Shown: positions 50,275-58,015 of the stretch, one piece after another | Numbering within the stretch: the first letter of the stretch is position 1 | Layout: each line of letters starts with the position of its first letter | From: a virus | Reading direction: 5' to 3' (one strand) | DNA length: 64,000 nucleotides | Virus record (IMG/VR): IMGVR_UViG_3300008267_000009 | Span: 36,564 to 100,563 of that record | Made by a program: the position numbers and the translations under genes | The notes under the pieces: model-generated | The model's input: the letters and a program-made list of their open reading frames with translations, nothing else | The model's database searches: none | Told to the model about the DNA's origin: nothing

Positions 50275-52275
50275 TTGACTAGGACTAAGCTATGGAGATT
50301 AACATTAACAGCCATTTTAGGGTTTGGTTGGCTATTCCTTACACCTGCTTATAGCGATGATCCATTAAGTTTAGCCGCTCAAGAAATACAAGAGCTAAAC
50401 GAAAAAGTTGGCAACCTAACAGAAGAGGCTGAAACTCAAGCCCTCATAGATATAGCAGAAGATAAATATGATGATGCAGTAGCCGCAAAAGAGGCTAGAG
50501 ATGATGCATATGATGCATATGATGCGGCGGTAGCATCAGAGGCAACATCATTACAAGAAAAGAATACAGCTCAATCAGCAGTAGATGGGCAAACAGCAAC
50601 AGTTGCTACATATTTGTCACAAAAAAATTCTGCTAAAGATGATTTAGATATAGCACAAATAAATTTTTCTACTGCAAATAGCAATCTTCAATCAGCTCAG
50701 TCAGTAATTGATAATGCTGGCGGAGATGGTCTGCAATATACCGTATACAATTTAGCAAGAATTTGGCCTAGTTATGCAGTACTAGATTCTGTAATTTGTT
50801 CTGGCACATGGAACTCAAGCTATATGGACTTACCAGTTTGTGGCAATAGATATGAAAATATAGTAGTAAAGTTTACTGGAAAAATCACTGTACCGTCATG
50901 GTTTACAACAGTAGCGTTTGCAGGATATACAGATGACGGCTTTAAAATGTATATAGATGGAGTGCTTGCAGTTAATAACTGGGTAGAGCAGGGGGCAAGA
51001 TGGAGTGCTTGGTCTCCAACGTATGATGTAACTGAAGATAAGACTTTGGATGTAGAAATATGGTGGTATAACGGAGGAGGCCCAGGATCCTATCATCTTG
51101 GATGGACAATTCCTGGTGGATCTACTGGCGCAGGTTGTGATTATGCTGGAAATCCAAGAGTATGGGGACAAGATTTTAGTTGTAATCTTAATACATTTTC
51201 TTCTGGCCCTGGTGCAACACAGGCAGAAGTTAACGCATACAATGCAGCAGTAACTGCAAAGGCGGCGGCACAGACAGATTATAATACTAAGTTAGCAATT
51301 TATAATAATAAGGTTACTGCATATAACACTGCAAATTCTACATTAACAGCGTATAATCAAACGCTGACAACTAAGACTAATACATATGATGCTGCTGTAA
51401 TAACTACAGCAAATGCTTTAACTGCTAAAAATAATACACAGTCATCTTATAATCAATCTATTATTGATTTAAATAATGCAATAGATGACGCATGGGAATT
51501 ATATAATGAAACTTGGCAATTTGAAGAACAACAAAGAGTTGCTGCAGCAATAGCTGCTGCTATGGCAAATCAACCGCAGCCAACTCCAGATGCAACAACT
51601 GATCCTACGCCTGAACCTTCTCCTGAGCCATCACCTGAACAAACTGAACCAGACGATTCCACTCCAACTCCAGATTCTGAAACCACAGATGAACCGACAC
51701 CAGATCCAACTCCTGAGACAGAGCCCACTGATGAGCCTTCACCAGAGCCTTCACCTCAGCCATCGGATATAGATCAAGAGCCAACTCCTGAACCAGAGCC
51801 AACTCCTGCTGAACCTTCTGAAGAACCATCTACCAATACTATCACAGAAGAGACAGCAAACCTAATTGCAGATTTAACAAGCAAAGATACATTAACTAAA
51901 TTAACTCCAGAGCAAAAAGCGGCGGTTGCAGAAGGCCTTGGAATTAAAACGGAAGAGATAGCAAAGGTGGCAGTATTAGCAGCTTCTGATAAAAATTTAG
52001 CAACAGCTCTAGAAGAATTCGGTGATAGAATTAAAGAGAACGCTAGTGCTCCAATGCCATATACGTTAGCAGATGCAACAACAGAGGTTGCGACAGAAGC
52101 ATTTTTATCAGACCCAATCGGAGCCATTGCAGATATAGATTTTGAAAAATTACTTAGCCCATCAGAATGGGGTAAGGATATGACAGATGACCAAAGAGAA
52201 AAAGCACAAGAAGTAGTTGTACCTGTAATTATTGCAGGAAATATTGTGGCAGCAGCCATGACAAGGAGGATATAA
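50275..52275 (+). CDS. Secreted PA14-like, coiled-coil and Pro/Glu-rich protein
   Basis: 666 residues, TTG start 6 nt after TAGGAG. Signal peptide 1-27 (hydrophobic LTAILGFGWLFL, cleavage after AYS). Coiled-coil segments at about 30-145 and 310-430 flank a PA14/GLEYA-like beta domain (about 150-285: FAGYTDDGFKMYIDG, WWYNGGGPGSYHLGW). Residues of about 434-517 are a P/E/T/S linker (TPEPSPEPSPE). A C-terminal helical domain follows. Probably exported and exposed on the host cell wall or virion. Confidence 0.65.
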   Translation: MTRTKLWRLTLTAILGFGWLFLTPAYSDDPLSLAAQEIQELNEKVGNLTEEAETQALIDIAEDKYDDAVAAKEARDDAYDAYDAAVASEATSLQEKNTAQSAVDGQTATVATYLSQKNSAKDDLDIAQINFSTANSNLQSAQSVIDNAGGDGLQYTVYNLARIWPSYAVLDSVICSGTWNSSYMDLPVCGNRYENIVVKFTGKITVPSWFTTVAFAGYTDDGFKMYIDGVLAVNNWVEQGARWSAWSPTYDVTEDKTLDVEIWWYNGGGPGSYHLGWTIPGGSTGAGCDYAGNPRVWGQDFSCNLNTFSSGPGATQAEVNAYNAAVTAKAAAQTDYNTKLAIYNNKVTAYNTANSTLTAYNQTLTTKTNTYDAAVITTANALTAKNNTQSSYNQSIIDLNNAIDDAWELYNETWQFEEQQRVAAAIAAAMANQPQPTPDATTDPTPEPSPEPSPEQTEPDDSTPTPDSETTDEPTPDPTPETEPTDEPSPEPSPQPSDIDQEPTPEPEPTPAEPSEEPSTNTITEETANLIADLTSKDTLTKLTPEQKAAVAEGLGIKTEEIAKVAVLAASDKNLATALEEFGDRIKENASAPMPYTLADATTEVATEAFLSDPIGAIADIDFEKLLSPSEWGKDMTDDQREKAQEVVVPVIIAGNIVAAAMTRRI

Positions 52276-52472
52276 TGAAAATAATTAAAGGTTTCTTTAA
52301 TTGGATATGGGAAGCAATAAAGGAAAGCATAGCCCAGCTATGGACCCTCCTTGGATTCTTCATAGCCTGGTTGACCCTTACAGGGACGGCACAGGATGTA
52401 GTGGGTATAGCAACAGTGGCAGTTACTGTAATTTGGCTAATTACCATACCTCTCAGAAAAGACGAAGAATAG
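52275..52472 (+). CDS. Trp-rich small membrane protein (holin candidate)
   Basis: 65 residues. An amphipathic N-terminus (FFNWIWEAIKESIAQLW), then two hydrophobic stretches (LLGFFIAWLTLTG, VVGIATVAVTVIWLI) and a charged tail RKDEE. ATG 52275 overlaps the upstream stop. In the lysis region, so holin-like, without proof. Confidence 0.55.
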   Translation: MKIIKGFFNWIWEAIKESIAQLWTLLGFFIAWLTLTGTAQDVVGIATVAVTVIWLITIPLRKDEE

Positions 52473-52474
52473 GG

Positions 52475-52480
52475 TATAAT
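52475..52480 (+). promoter_or_regulatory. Leaderless promoter of lipoprotein gene
   Basis: GGGTATAAT (TATAAT 52475-52480) six bases before ATG 52487; the upstream stop is at 52470-52472. No Shine-Dalgarno in between. Confidence 0.65.
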
Positions 52481-52486
52481 AGTGGT

Positions 52487-52705
52487 ATGAAAAGAATAAC
52501 TGCTATTGCTTTGTCAGGGCTATTAATGCTATCATTAACTAGTTGCGGGTATCAGGGTTTTTATAGATACCCATGTCAAGATCCTGCTAATTGGGAGAAG
52601 GCAGAATGTAATCCTCCAATTTGTGAAGCGACAGGCACATGCACTAAAGATGTAATTGGTAAAGATCAAATTACAACAACCGAAACAGGTACTTCAAATG
52701 GCTAA
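52487..52705 (+). CDS. Small lipoprotein
   Basis: 72 residues from ATG 52487. A type II signal peptide (MKRITAIALSGLLMLSLTSC) ends in the lipobox LTSC; the mature part has six more cysteines (YPCQD, AECNPPICEATGTC) that may form disulfides. An upstream in-frame ATG at 52301 would run through the neighbouring gene and is rejected. Exported, membrane-anchored; could act in superinfection exclusion or lysis. Confidence 0.75.
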   Translation: MKRITAIALSGLLMLSLTSCGYQGFYRYPCQDPANWEKAECNPPICEATGTCTKDVIGKDQITTTETGTSNG

Positions 52706-53108
52706 AGAAAGACTTACTGCATCAGATCTAGATGCTAGATTAAAATTTATTTTAGGAATCACATTAGGCACAATCCTTTTGTGCACAACATTGGGCATTC
52801 TGTATGCTCTAATTTTCGTAACACAACCAATTGGCGGACAATCAGAGAACGATAAGATGTTCTTTAATGTGCTTGGTTCTGTTGCAACATTTATTACAGG
52901 AACACTTGCAGGTCTACTGATTGGTCAATCTGGTGCTAAGGATATTATGTCAGCACAATTGGCAAATAAAGAAATGGATGCAAAGAACACACAGGCAGAC
53001 AAGAAGCTTGAAGCAGAAATTGATGCAACTGCAGCACGTTTAGCAGCAAAGCCAAACGGCGCAATGCCAGCAGAACAACCAGTTGATACAGATTGGGATA
53101 AAGAATAA
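52698..53108 (+). CDS. Membrane protein with two transmembrane helices (holin candidate)
   Basis: 136 residues from ATG 52698 (inside the lipoprotein 3' end). TM1 at about 17-45 (FILGITLGTILLCTTLGILYALIFV) and TM2 at about 60-85 (FFNVLGSVATFITGTLAGLLIG), followed by a coiled, acidic C-terminus. The pattern and position before the endolysin suggest a holin. Confidence 0.6.
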   Translation: MAKERLTASDLDARLKFILGITLGTILLCTTLGILYALIFVTQPIGGQSENDKMFFNVLGSVATFITGTLAGLLIGQSGAKDIMSAQLANKEMDAKNTQADKKLEAEIDATAARLAAKPNGAMPAEQPVDTDWDKE

Positions 53109-53311
53109 TGTCAGAGTCAAATAAGAAAAGTTTAATTAAAACAGCAAGCTGGGAAACATTCCATCTAATTGGTGTTGCTGGCGTTATTTACTTGTTTACT
53201 GGAGAGTGGGAGTACGCAAGTCTTGGAGCACTATTGTATATAGGATGGGAAGCAATAGGCTACTACATTCATGAAAGAGCATGGGCTAAGTTTGGAAAGA
53301 AGGTTAAATAA
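53108..53311 (+). CDS. DUF2061-family membrane protein
   Basis: 67 residues. KTASWETFHLIGVAGVIYLFTGEWEYASLGALLYIGWEAIGYYIHERAWAKFG is the DUF2061 pattern (two helices with a final YYxHERxW). Sits between holin candidate and endolysin with TAATG overlap on both sides; may be part of the lysis apparatus. Confidence 0.8.
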   Translation: MSESNKKSLIKTASWETFHLIGVAGVIYLFTGEWEYASLGALLYIGWEAIGYYIHERAWAKFGKKVK

Positions 53312-53907
53312 TGTCACAAGATTTTCCAGTACCAGCAGAAACAGCAAAAGCTCCCAAAGGTAGCGCTGCTAGATTAATTCAAGTTGCTAAGTCTCAGGTA
53401 GGATATATTGAAGGTCCTAAAGACAACGAAACCAAATACGGTGCTTTCATGAAAGCAAACTTCCAACCATGGTGCGGAAGTTTCGTTAACTGGTGTGCGT
53501 CAGAAAGTGGCGTAAAGATTCCTAACACTGTTTATACCCCAGGAGGTGCACAGGCTTTTAAGAAGGCTGGTGCATGGATTGATGGAGATCTTGCAGATCC
53601 AGAGCCAGGAGATATCGTCTATTTTGATTTTCCTTCAGATGGTGTCGATAGAATTTCTCACGTAGGAATTGTGATTGAAGATAATGAAGACGGAACAGTT
53701 TGGTGTATAGAAGGAAATACTTCTTCTAAAAAGTCAGGAAGCCAAAGAAATGGCGGAGAGGCTTGTAAACAACTTCGTGCATTTAAGAAAAATAAAGCAG
53801 GAGTAATGGTTTCTATTGTAGGGTTTGGCCGTCCAAAGTTTAAGTCTGGAGGAGCGGCAAAGCCATCGACATCATCTACTGGAGTTTGCCCAACCTGCGG
53901 TAAATAA
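53311..53907 (+). CDS. CHAP-domain endolysin
   Basis: 198 residues. CHAP amidase/peptidase domain at about 20-165: PWCGSFVNWCA (C55 nucleophile), RISHVGIVIE (H117), and CIEGNTS (E134, N136). A short Gly/Ser linker leads to a C-terminal CPTCGK hook that may be half a zinc ribbon. It degrades host peptidoglycan to release virions. No secretion signal, so holin dependence is expected. Confidence 0.88.
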   Translation: MSQDFPVPAETAKAPKGSAARLIQVAKSQVGYIEGPKDNETKYGAFMKANFQPWCGSFVNWCASESGVKIPNTVYTPGGAQAFKKAGAWIDGDLADPEPGDIVYFDFPSDGVDRISHVGIVIEDNEDGTVWCIEGNTSSKKSGSQRNGGEACKQLRAFKKNKAGVMVSIVGFGRPKFKSGGAAKPSTSSTGVCPTCGK

Positions 53908-54051
53908 ATGAACACCTATAAAGTAAAACTTGAAGTAGAGGCAGAAGTAGAAGCCTTTGATGAGGGTGATGCTTTAGATTATGCTAACGATATTTTTGGC
54001 ATAGATGATGAAATTAAAAATGTAAAAGTAGTTAGCATAAAGGAGAAATAA
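53908..54051 (+). CDS. 47-residue acidic protein
   Basis: Starts at ATG 53908, 1 base after the lysin stop, and its TAA overlaps the next ATG (TAATG). YKVKLEVEAEVEAFDEGDALDYANDIFG looks like a single alpha/beta domain of unknown function known from other phage small proteins. Confidence 0.55.
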   Translation: MNTYKVKLEVEAEVEAFDEGDALDYANDIFGIDDEIKNVKVVSIKEK

Positions 54052-54416
54052 TGGAAAAGGGATTAAGACCAGAAGTTACTCGTGAACAAATGTATGCGGT
54101 AATAGAACATCTTCAAGAAGCTATTGAAGCAATGATTGATGACGAGGTAGAAACAGAAGATGCAGAAATGGAGTCAGAAGACTCTACAGAAATTGAAGAT
54201 ATGTCTAAATCAGAAGATTATCAATCAGATAACGAAGAAGAAGACAAATGGAATAACATGGAAAAGGCTTGTTGGTCTGGATATAAGCAAGTGGGCATGA
54301 AAGAAAAAAATGGCAGAATGGTTCCAAATTGTGTTCCAGTAGAAAAGTCATACGATAAAGAAGATAAAGAAGAGCCAATTAAAAAGTCTATATGGAATGG
54401 AACTTTTATTAAATAG
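54051..54416 (+). CDS. Acidic protein with conserved CWxGYxxVGMKxKNGxxVPNCVP motif
   Basis: 121 residues. A helical, highly acidic N-terminal part (about 1-75) is followed by ACWSGYKQVGMKEKNG and VPNCVPVE, a short motif that recurs in phage proteins from several groups, often near virion proteases or scaffolds. Function unknown. RBS AAGGAG 54040-54045. Confidence 0.6.
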   Translation: MEKGLRPEVTREQMYAVIEHLQEAIEAMIDDEVETEDAEMESEDSTEIEDMSKSEDYQSDNEEEDKWNNMEKACWSGYKQVGMKEKNGRMVPNCVPVEKSYDKEDKEEPIKKSIWNGTFIK

Positions 54417-54419
54417 GTA

Positions 54420-54449
54420 TTGACATACCATGTTTAAAAACGGTATAAT
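54420..54449 (+). promoter_or_regulatory. Strong promoter of whiB operon
   Basis: TTGACA (54420-54425), 18 nt, TATAAT (54444-54449). A leader of about 20 nt carries AGGCGG (54460-54465). Confidence 0.8.
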
Positions 54450-54470
54450 AGTTATACCTAGGCGGAATAA

Positions 54471-54719
54471 TTGATTGGAAATAAAATGCTCTGCCTAACC
54501 GAAAAAGGCGTAGATGTCTTTATTAAAAGATATAATAATGGACAACGAGAATCTTTTTGGAACAATTATGATCTATTAATATGGAATAAAGATCACAACG
54601 GGTATACCAGCGTAAATGGGCTTTTTAAAAATAATTCATGGGGATTGGTAGATAGAATATCTATTAGTAATCAAGGAACATGGAAACTCTCAAAAAAATA
54701 TGTCAAATATTTTAGATAA
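54471..54719 (+). CDS. Hypothetical protein upstream of whiB
   Basis: 82 residues from TTG 54471, five bases after AGGCGG; the ATG at 54486 is too far from it. No recognisable domain (alternating aromatic and charged residues, WNKDHNGYTSVNGLFKNNSW). Overlaps whiB by 20 nt. Confidence 0.5.
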   Translation: MIGNKMLCLTEKGVDVFIKRYNNGQRESFWNNYDLLIWNKDHNGYTSVNGLFKNNSWGLVDRISISNQGTWKLSKKYVKYFR

Positions 54720-55011
54720 GCTTGGTATAGATAGAAACGATTTTCAATGGTTTCATTTAGCTTTATGCCGTGGTATGGATACAAATTTATTTTATGATAA
54801 ATATGAAGTAGACGTTAATGTTGCAAAAAGTATAGATGAAGCTTGTTTGGGTTGTCCAGTAATAAAAATTTGTTATGAAACTGGAGTTAAAAATAATGAA
54901 CATGGTATATGGGGCGGAGTTTATTTAAATTCAGGGTCTGTAGATAAATCTAGAAATGTACATAAAACAAAAGAAGTCTGGAAGAGAATAAAAGATAAAC
55001 ATGGCAAATGA
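54700..55011 (+). CDS. whiB: WhiB-family Fe-S transcription factor
   Basis: 103 residues. Four cluster cysteines C23, C49, C52 and C58 in the C...CxxCxxxxxC arrangement, with the conserved GIWGG turn (69-73) and a basic C-terminus for DNA contact. WhiB proteins are confined to Actinobacteria and their phages, where they bind the sigma factor and change transcription. Good evidence for the host phylum. Confidence 0.92.
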   Translation: MSNILDKLGIDRNDFQWFHLALCRGMDTNLFYDKYEVDVNVAKSIDEACLGCPVIKICYETGVKNNEHGIWGGVYLNSGSVDKSRNVHKTKEVWKRIKDKHGK

Positions 55012-55303
55012 TCATTTTAAATATGGCATAAATCATTGGAATGGTGAGCCAAACAAACCTGTTTTTTATACTGAAGAAATGAAAAAGGCTATACGTCAAA
55101 TACAAAAGCCTCAAATGTTATTGTTAGATATAGCAAAATACCCAGATTTTTTAGCATTAAGGCTTTATGAAGATAATTTTCTTCAATTTGAAGGAATAAA
55201 AAAAGAAATGGTTATTGATTATGTTACTAAAGTAAAGAAAGTAATAGAATCATATGGAGTAAGATGTGAACTTGAAGGAGTGCCAAGTGCCAACATTTTA
55301 TGA
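55001..55303 (+). CDS. Hypothetical protein downstream of whiB
   Basis: 100 residues, alpha/beta. The LLDIAKYPDFLALRLYEDNFLQFEG and following KKVIESYGVRCELEG read like a small phage protein family without known function. Overlaps whiB by 11 nt. Confidence 0.5.
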   Translation: MANDHFKYGINHWNGEPNKPVFYTEEMKKAIRQIQKPQMLLLDIAKYPDFLALRLYEDNFLQFEGIKKEMVIDYVTKVKKVIESYGVRCELEGVPSANIL

Positions 55304-55481
55304 AACTGTAATAGTTGTATATTTACATAACTACCAAACTACAGGTACCGTAGAATCTTTAGGGGCATATGCATCCTTAGTTAAATATAAAAAAGATGAT
55401 GAAGAGCACGAAGAATTAATAGATAATTCTGAATTCGCCATATTGGACGAGTTTGTTTTTGAAAGGACTACAGAAGAATAA
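55287..55481 (+). CDS. Small acidic protein
   Basis: 64 residues from GTG 55287, six bases after a perfect AAGGAG (55275-55280); GTG 55266 upstream has no such site. Beta-rich start (ETVIVVYLHNYQ) and an acidic end. Followed directly by the next gene. Function unknown. Confidence 0.55.
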   Translation: MPTFYETVIVVYLHNYQTTGTVESLGAYASLVKYKKDDEEHEELIDNSEFAILDEFVFERTTEE

Positions 55482-55718
55482 ATGGACAAAATACTATGCT
55501 ATTCTTGTAACAAGAGCAAGAATAAATTAAATTTAAAACCGTCTGGACTTTTAAATATAAACCTATTAATGTGCGAAACATGCATAGAGTCAAAATTTGA
55601 GCCTAGGTGGGTAATTATCCTTGCTGGAAGACAGCACGGAGCAGAATTTGTTAGAGAGCAAGTACTAAAAAAGAGGTATGTTGGGGCAGAAATTACTGCT
55701 TCTGAGCTCATTTTGTAG
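55482..55718 (+). CDS. Small zinc-ribbon protein
   Basis: 78 residues. CYSC (6-9) and CETC (31-34) form a zinc ribbon, followed by a helical domain with FEPRWVIILAGRQHG; such proteins recur in mycobacteriophages without known function. Confidence 0.65.
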   Translation: MDKILCYSCNKSKNKLNLKPSGLLNINLLMCETCIESKFEPRWVIILAGRQHGAEFVREQVLKKRYVGAEITASELIL

Positions 55719-55744
55719 CCCTGGACCTTCGAATTTATAAATAG

Positions 55745-55750
55745 TATACT
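55745..55750 (+). promoter_or_regulatory. Leaderless promoter of proteasome-like gene
   Basis: TATACT six bases before ATG 55757, with a CTGGAC -35-like element at 55721-55726 (18 nt spacing). Confidence 0.65.
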
Positions 55751-55756
55751 TATATT

Positions 55757-56311
55757 ATGACCTGCATAGTAGCAATAGCCCAAAATGGGGTAGTATACAT
55801 GGGAGCCGATCACGCTGCCTCAGATGATAAAACAGGATGGATTCTTTCTAGAAAAGATCCTAAAGTTTTTAAAGTTGGACAATACGGCATTGCATTTACA
55901 GATTCCTTTAGAATGGGTCAAATTCTTCAATACAACTGGACACCACCAAAGTATACTCCAACAAAAACAAATTCTGGTTTAGATAAATTTATGAGAACAA
56001 AATTTGTTGATTCTGTAAAAGATGCTTTCAGGTCACAAGGTTTTGGATCTCAAGTTTCTGGGCAAGAAGACGAAGGCGGAATTTTTCTTATTGGAGTAGA
56101 AGGAAGAATCTTTACTATGGACGAAGACTTTCATATAGGTGAAAATGTTGTAAACTTTATGGCAGAAGGAAGCGGCGGAGCAATAGCTCTGGGAGCATTG
56201 TATGCAACCAGAAATCAAAAGAATCCTCAAGTAAGACTCAAGTCAGCACTTGAAGCAGCGGCAGAGTTTAATATGGCTGTAAAGGCACCCTTTTCTTATA
56301 TCAAGGTTTAA
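55757..56311 (+). CDS. Proteasome-beta/HslV-like Ntn hydrolase
   Basis: 184 residues. The start MTCIVAIAQNGVVYMGADHAASD places Thr2 at the N-terminus once Met is removed, followed at the proper distance by D18 and by a lysine (K36) in KVFKVG, the classic Thr-Asp-Lys set of proteasome-type peptidases. The C-terminal part MAEGSGGAIALGAL...ALEAAAEFN is also typical. It may be a self-compartmentalising protease, perhaps modulating host proteolysis. Leaderless promoter. Confidence 0.75.
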   Translation: MTCIVAIAQNGVVYMGADHAASDDKTGWILSRKDPKVFKVGQYGIAFTDSFRMGQILQYNWTPPKYTPTKTNSGLDKFMRTKFVDSVKDAFRSQGFGSQVSGQEDEGGIFLIGVEGRIFTMDEDFHIGENVVNFMAEGSGGAIALGALYATRNQKNPQVRLKSALEAAAEFNMAVKAPFSYIKV

Positions 56312-56313
56312 GG

Positions 56314-56319
56314 TATAAT
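56314..56319 (+). promoter_or_regulatory. Leaderless promoter
   Basis: GGTATAAT (TATAAT 56314-56319) directly after the previous stop, with 6 nt to ATG 56326. Confidence 0.65.
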
Positions 56320-56325
56320 AAGACT

Positions 56326-56664
56326 ATGAATACTTTCATTGTTGCTATATTATCTGTTTTAGGTTTTTCTGCTTATAAGAAAGCAAATGATTTTTTTTCT
56401 AAAAATGTTTTAATGGTAGTTGATAAAAACGATGTAGAGCCATTTTTAGAAGACAATGACTTAGAAATAAGCAAGCAAAATATGGAAGCTATGGACTTAA
56501 GGGGAAACCCTACGCATGAATGTGTATGCGGCTCTGTAATATGGAAAGTTCATGCACAATTTGATGATTATCAAATAGCTCAGTATTTTCTAGATATGGA
56601 ATGTGCCAGATGTGGATCTTTGGCAACAGCACCAACCCCACTAGACAGAGAGATACAGGAATGA
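56326..56664 (+). CDS. Membrane-anchored zinc-ribbon protein
   Basis: 112 residues. A hydrophobic N-terminus (FIVAILSVLGFSAY) acts as anchor; a C-terminal zinc ribbon has CVCG and CARCG (about 66-70 and 97-101). Similar 'CVCGSxIW...MECARCG' proteins are known in phages without function. ATGA overlap with the next gene. Confidence 0.65.
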   Translation: MNTFIVAILSVLGFSAYKKANDFFSKNVLMVVDKNDVEPFLEDNDLEISKQNMEAMDLRGNPTHECVCGSVIWKVHAQFDDYQIAQYFLDMECARCGSLATAPTPLDREIQE

Positions 56665-56822
56665 GAAAGTCTGAAAGACTAAGAGAACTTGAAATTCAAA
56701 TGGCTGTTTTATCAGAAAGAGTCGGAGTTTTAACAGAAACATTACTTAATTTAATAGAGATTAGAAAGCTTGAGCGTAAAGAGCTTGAGTCTGGTAAGTG
56801 GTATACAAAGCCAAAAGAATAA
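56661..56822 (+). CDS. 53-residue coiled-coil protein
   Basis: ATG 56661 overlaps the upstream stop (ATGA) after CAGGA. The sequence is one long amphipathic helix (ERLRELEIQMAVLSERVGVL, TLLNLIEIRKLERKEL). Likely oligomerises; function unknown. Confidence 0.6.
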   Translation: MRKSERLRELEIQMAVLSERVGVLTETLLNLIEIRKLERKELESGKWYTKPKE

Positions 56823-56826
56823 GTTG

Positions 56827-56855
56827 TTGACAAGCTTGTACCTATTTAGTAGAAT
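56827..56855 (+). promoter_or_regulatory. Consensus leaderless promoter of subtilase gene
   Basis: TTGACA (56827-56832), exact 17-nt spacer, TAGAAT (56850-56855), 6 nt to ATG 56862. The best-formed promoter of this class here, together with the one at 62076. Confidence 0.85.
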
Positions 56856-56861
56856 GAGTCT

Positions 56862-57806
56862 ATGAACAAAAAAATAATGGCGGTATTCGCCTCACTAAGC
56901 GTAATATTATCTCAATATTCTTATGCTGGTAACGCAGCAGTAAAGAATAACACAATCAATACACCATCGCTAGCCATACTTGATACTGGGCTAGACACCT
57001 CATTGCCAATTTTTTCAGGCAAAGTAATCCATGAAGTTTGTTTAATTGGATGGAGCACATGTCCAAATGGTTCAGGATACCAAGAAGGTTTGGGAGCTTC
57101 AGTAGTAGATCGTAAGTTTATATCTACAAACGAATTTTCACATGGAACACAAATGGCATCTGTTGCTGTCAATACTAATCCAAACATGAACATTGTTTTT
57201 ATTAGAATAGTTGGGCATACTGCCGATGGCAGGAGACAAATAGTTCCAGACAGCACAATTGAAAGTGCATTAAACTGGGTGGCAACAAATAAAGACAAGT
57301 ACAACATTAAAGCAGTCTCTATGGCACAGGGCTCTATGAGTAGACACTCACGATCTGCAGATTATTGCCCTAAGATTTCAAATGTGGATCTAGCAATAAA
57401 CAAGCTGTCTTCATTGGGAATCCCTGCATTTTTTTCAGCAGGAAATAATTTTAATTACACACAAATTAATTGGCCAGCCTGTGTGCCATCAGCAATTGCA
57501 GTTTCTGCAACTGACCAAAGAGGCGGTATCAATAACTATACAAACTATGATAAAAACCTAACAGATATTTTTGCCCTTGGCGAAACAAATGCAACTTTGC
57601 CTGGTGGTAAAATTTCTAGAGTTTCTGGAACTTCTGTTTCAGCTTCAATTGCTGCTGCAAACTGGGTAAAGCTTGCAACTGCAAAACCACTTTTATCGTA
57701 CTCTGAACTTTATGCTCTAGTATTAAAAACTGCTGGAGAAACTAAAGGTTCAAAAATTCCTACAGTTAAAGCACGATTTGATATTGAGAAGGCTATAAAT
57801 GGCTAA
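56862..57806 (+). CDS. Secreted subtilisin-like serine protease
   Basis: 314 residues. Signal peptide 1-22 (hydrophobic IMAVFASLSVILS, AxA-like cleavage at YAG). Catalytic triad D41 (AILDTGLD), H94 (FSHGTQMAS) and S258 (SGTSVSAS), plus FFSAGNN for the oxyanion asparagine. Extracellular protease of family S8, unusual in phages; possible roles are cleavage of host surface proteins or of competing phage receptors. No propeptide is obvious. Confidence 0.88.
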   Translation: MNKKIMAVFASLSVILSQYSYAGNAAVKNNTINTPSLAILDTGLDTSLPIFSGKVIHEVCLIGWSTCPNGSGYQEGLGASVVDRKFISTNEFSHGTQMASVAVNTNPNMNIVFIRIVGHTADGRRQIVPDSTIESALNWVATNKDKYNIKAVSMAQGSMSRHSRSADYCPKISNVDLAINKLSSLGIPAFFSAGNNFNYTQINWPACVPSAIAVSATDQRGGINNYTNYDKNLTDIFALGETNATLPGGKISRVSGTSVSASIAAANWVKLATAKPLLSYSELYALVLKTAGETKGSKIPTVKARFDIEKAING

Positions 57807-58011
57807 TCAGCATACCGTACTTGAAGGCATTGTAGAAAGCGTAACAACTGATCTATACAATCAGTGGGTAGTTGCGCTTCCACAATCAGAAAAAACTGAA
57901 GAAAAGTTTAAATCATTGCAAAAAAATGCTCATGACACTACATTATTTATTATTCAAAATTTTATGGATAGATTTAATGCAGCAGCAGAAGAGCTAAAGG
58001 ATAAAGAATAG
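57799..58011 (+). CDS. Hypothetical helical protein
   Basis: 70 residues, predicted all-helical (TVLEGIVESVTTDLYNQW, FIIQNFMDRFNAAAEELKDKE). Overlaps the protease end by 8 nt. No function recognised. Confidence 0.55.
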   Translation: MANQHTVLEGIVESVTTDLYNQWVVALPQSEKTEEKFKSLQKNAHDTTLFIIQNFMDRFNAAAEELKDKE

Positions 58012-58015
58012 AGAC

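Noticed and set aside
51605-52259. Minus-strand ORFs opposite the PA14-like protein gene
   Set aside because: Shadows of the P/E/T/S-rich and Ala-rich coding sequence.
52301-52486. Upstream in-frame start for the lipoprotein gene
   Set aside because: It would overlap the membrane protein gene in another frame and place the signal peptide internally.
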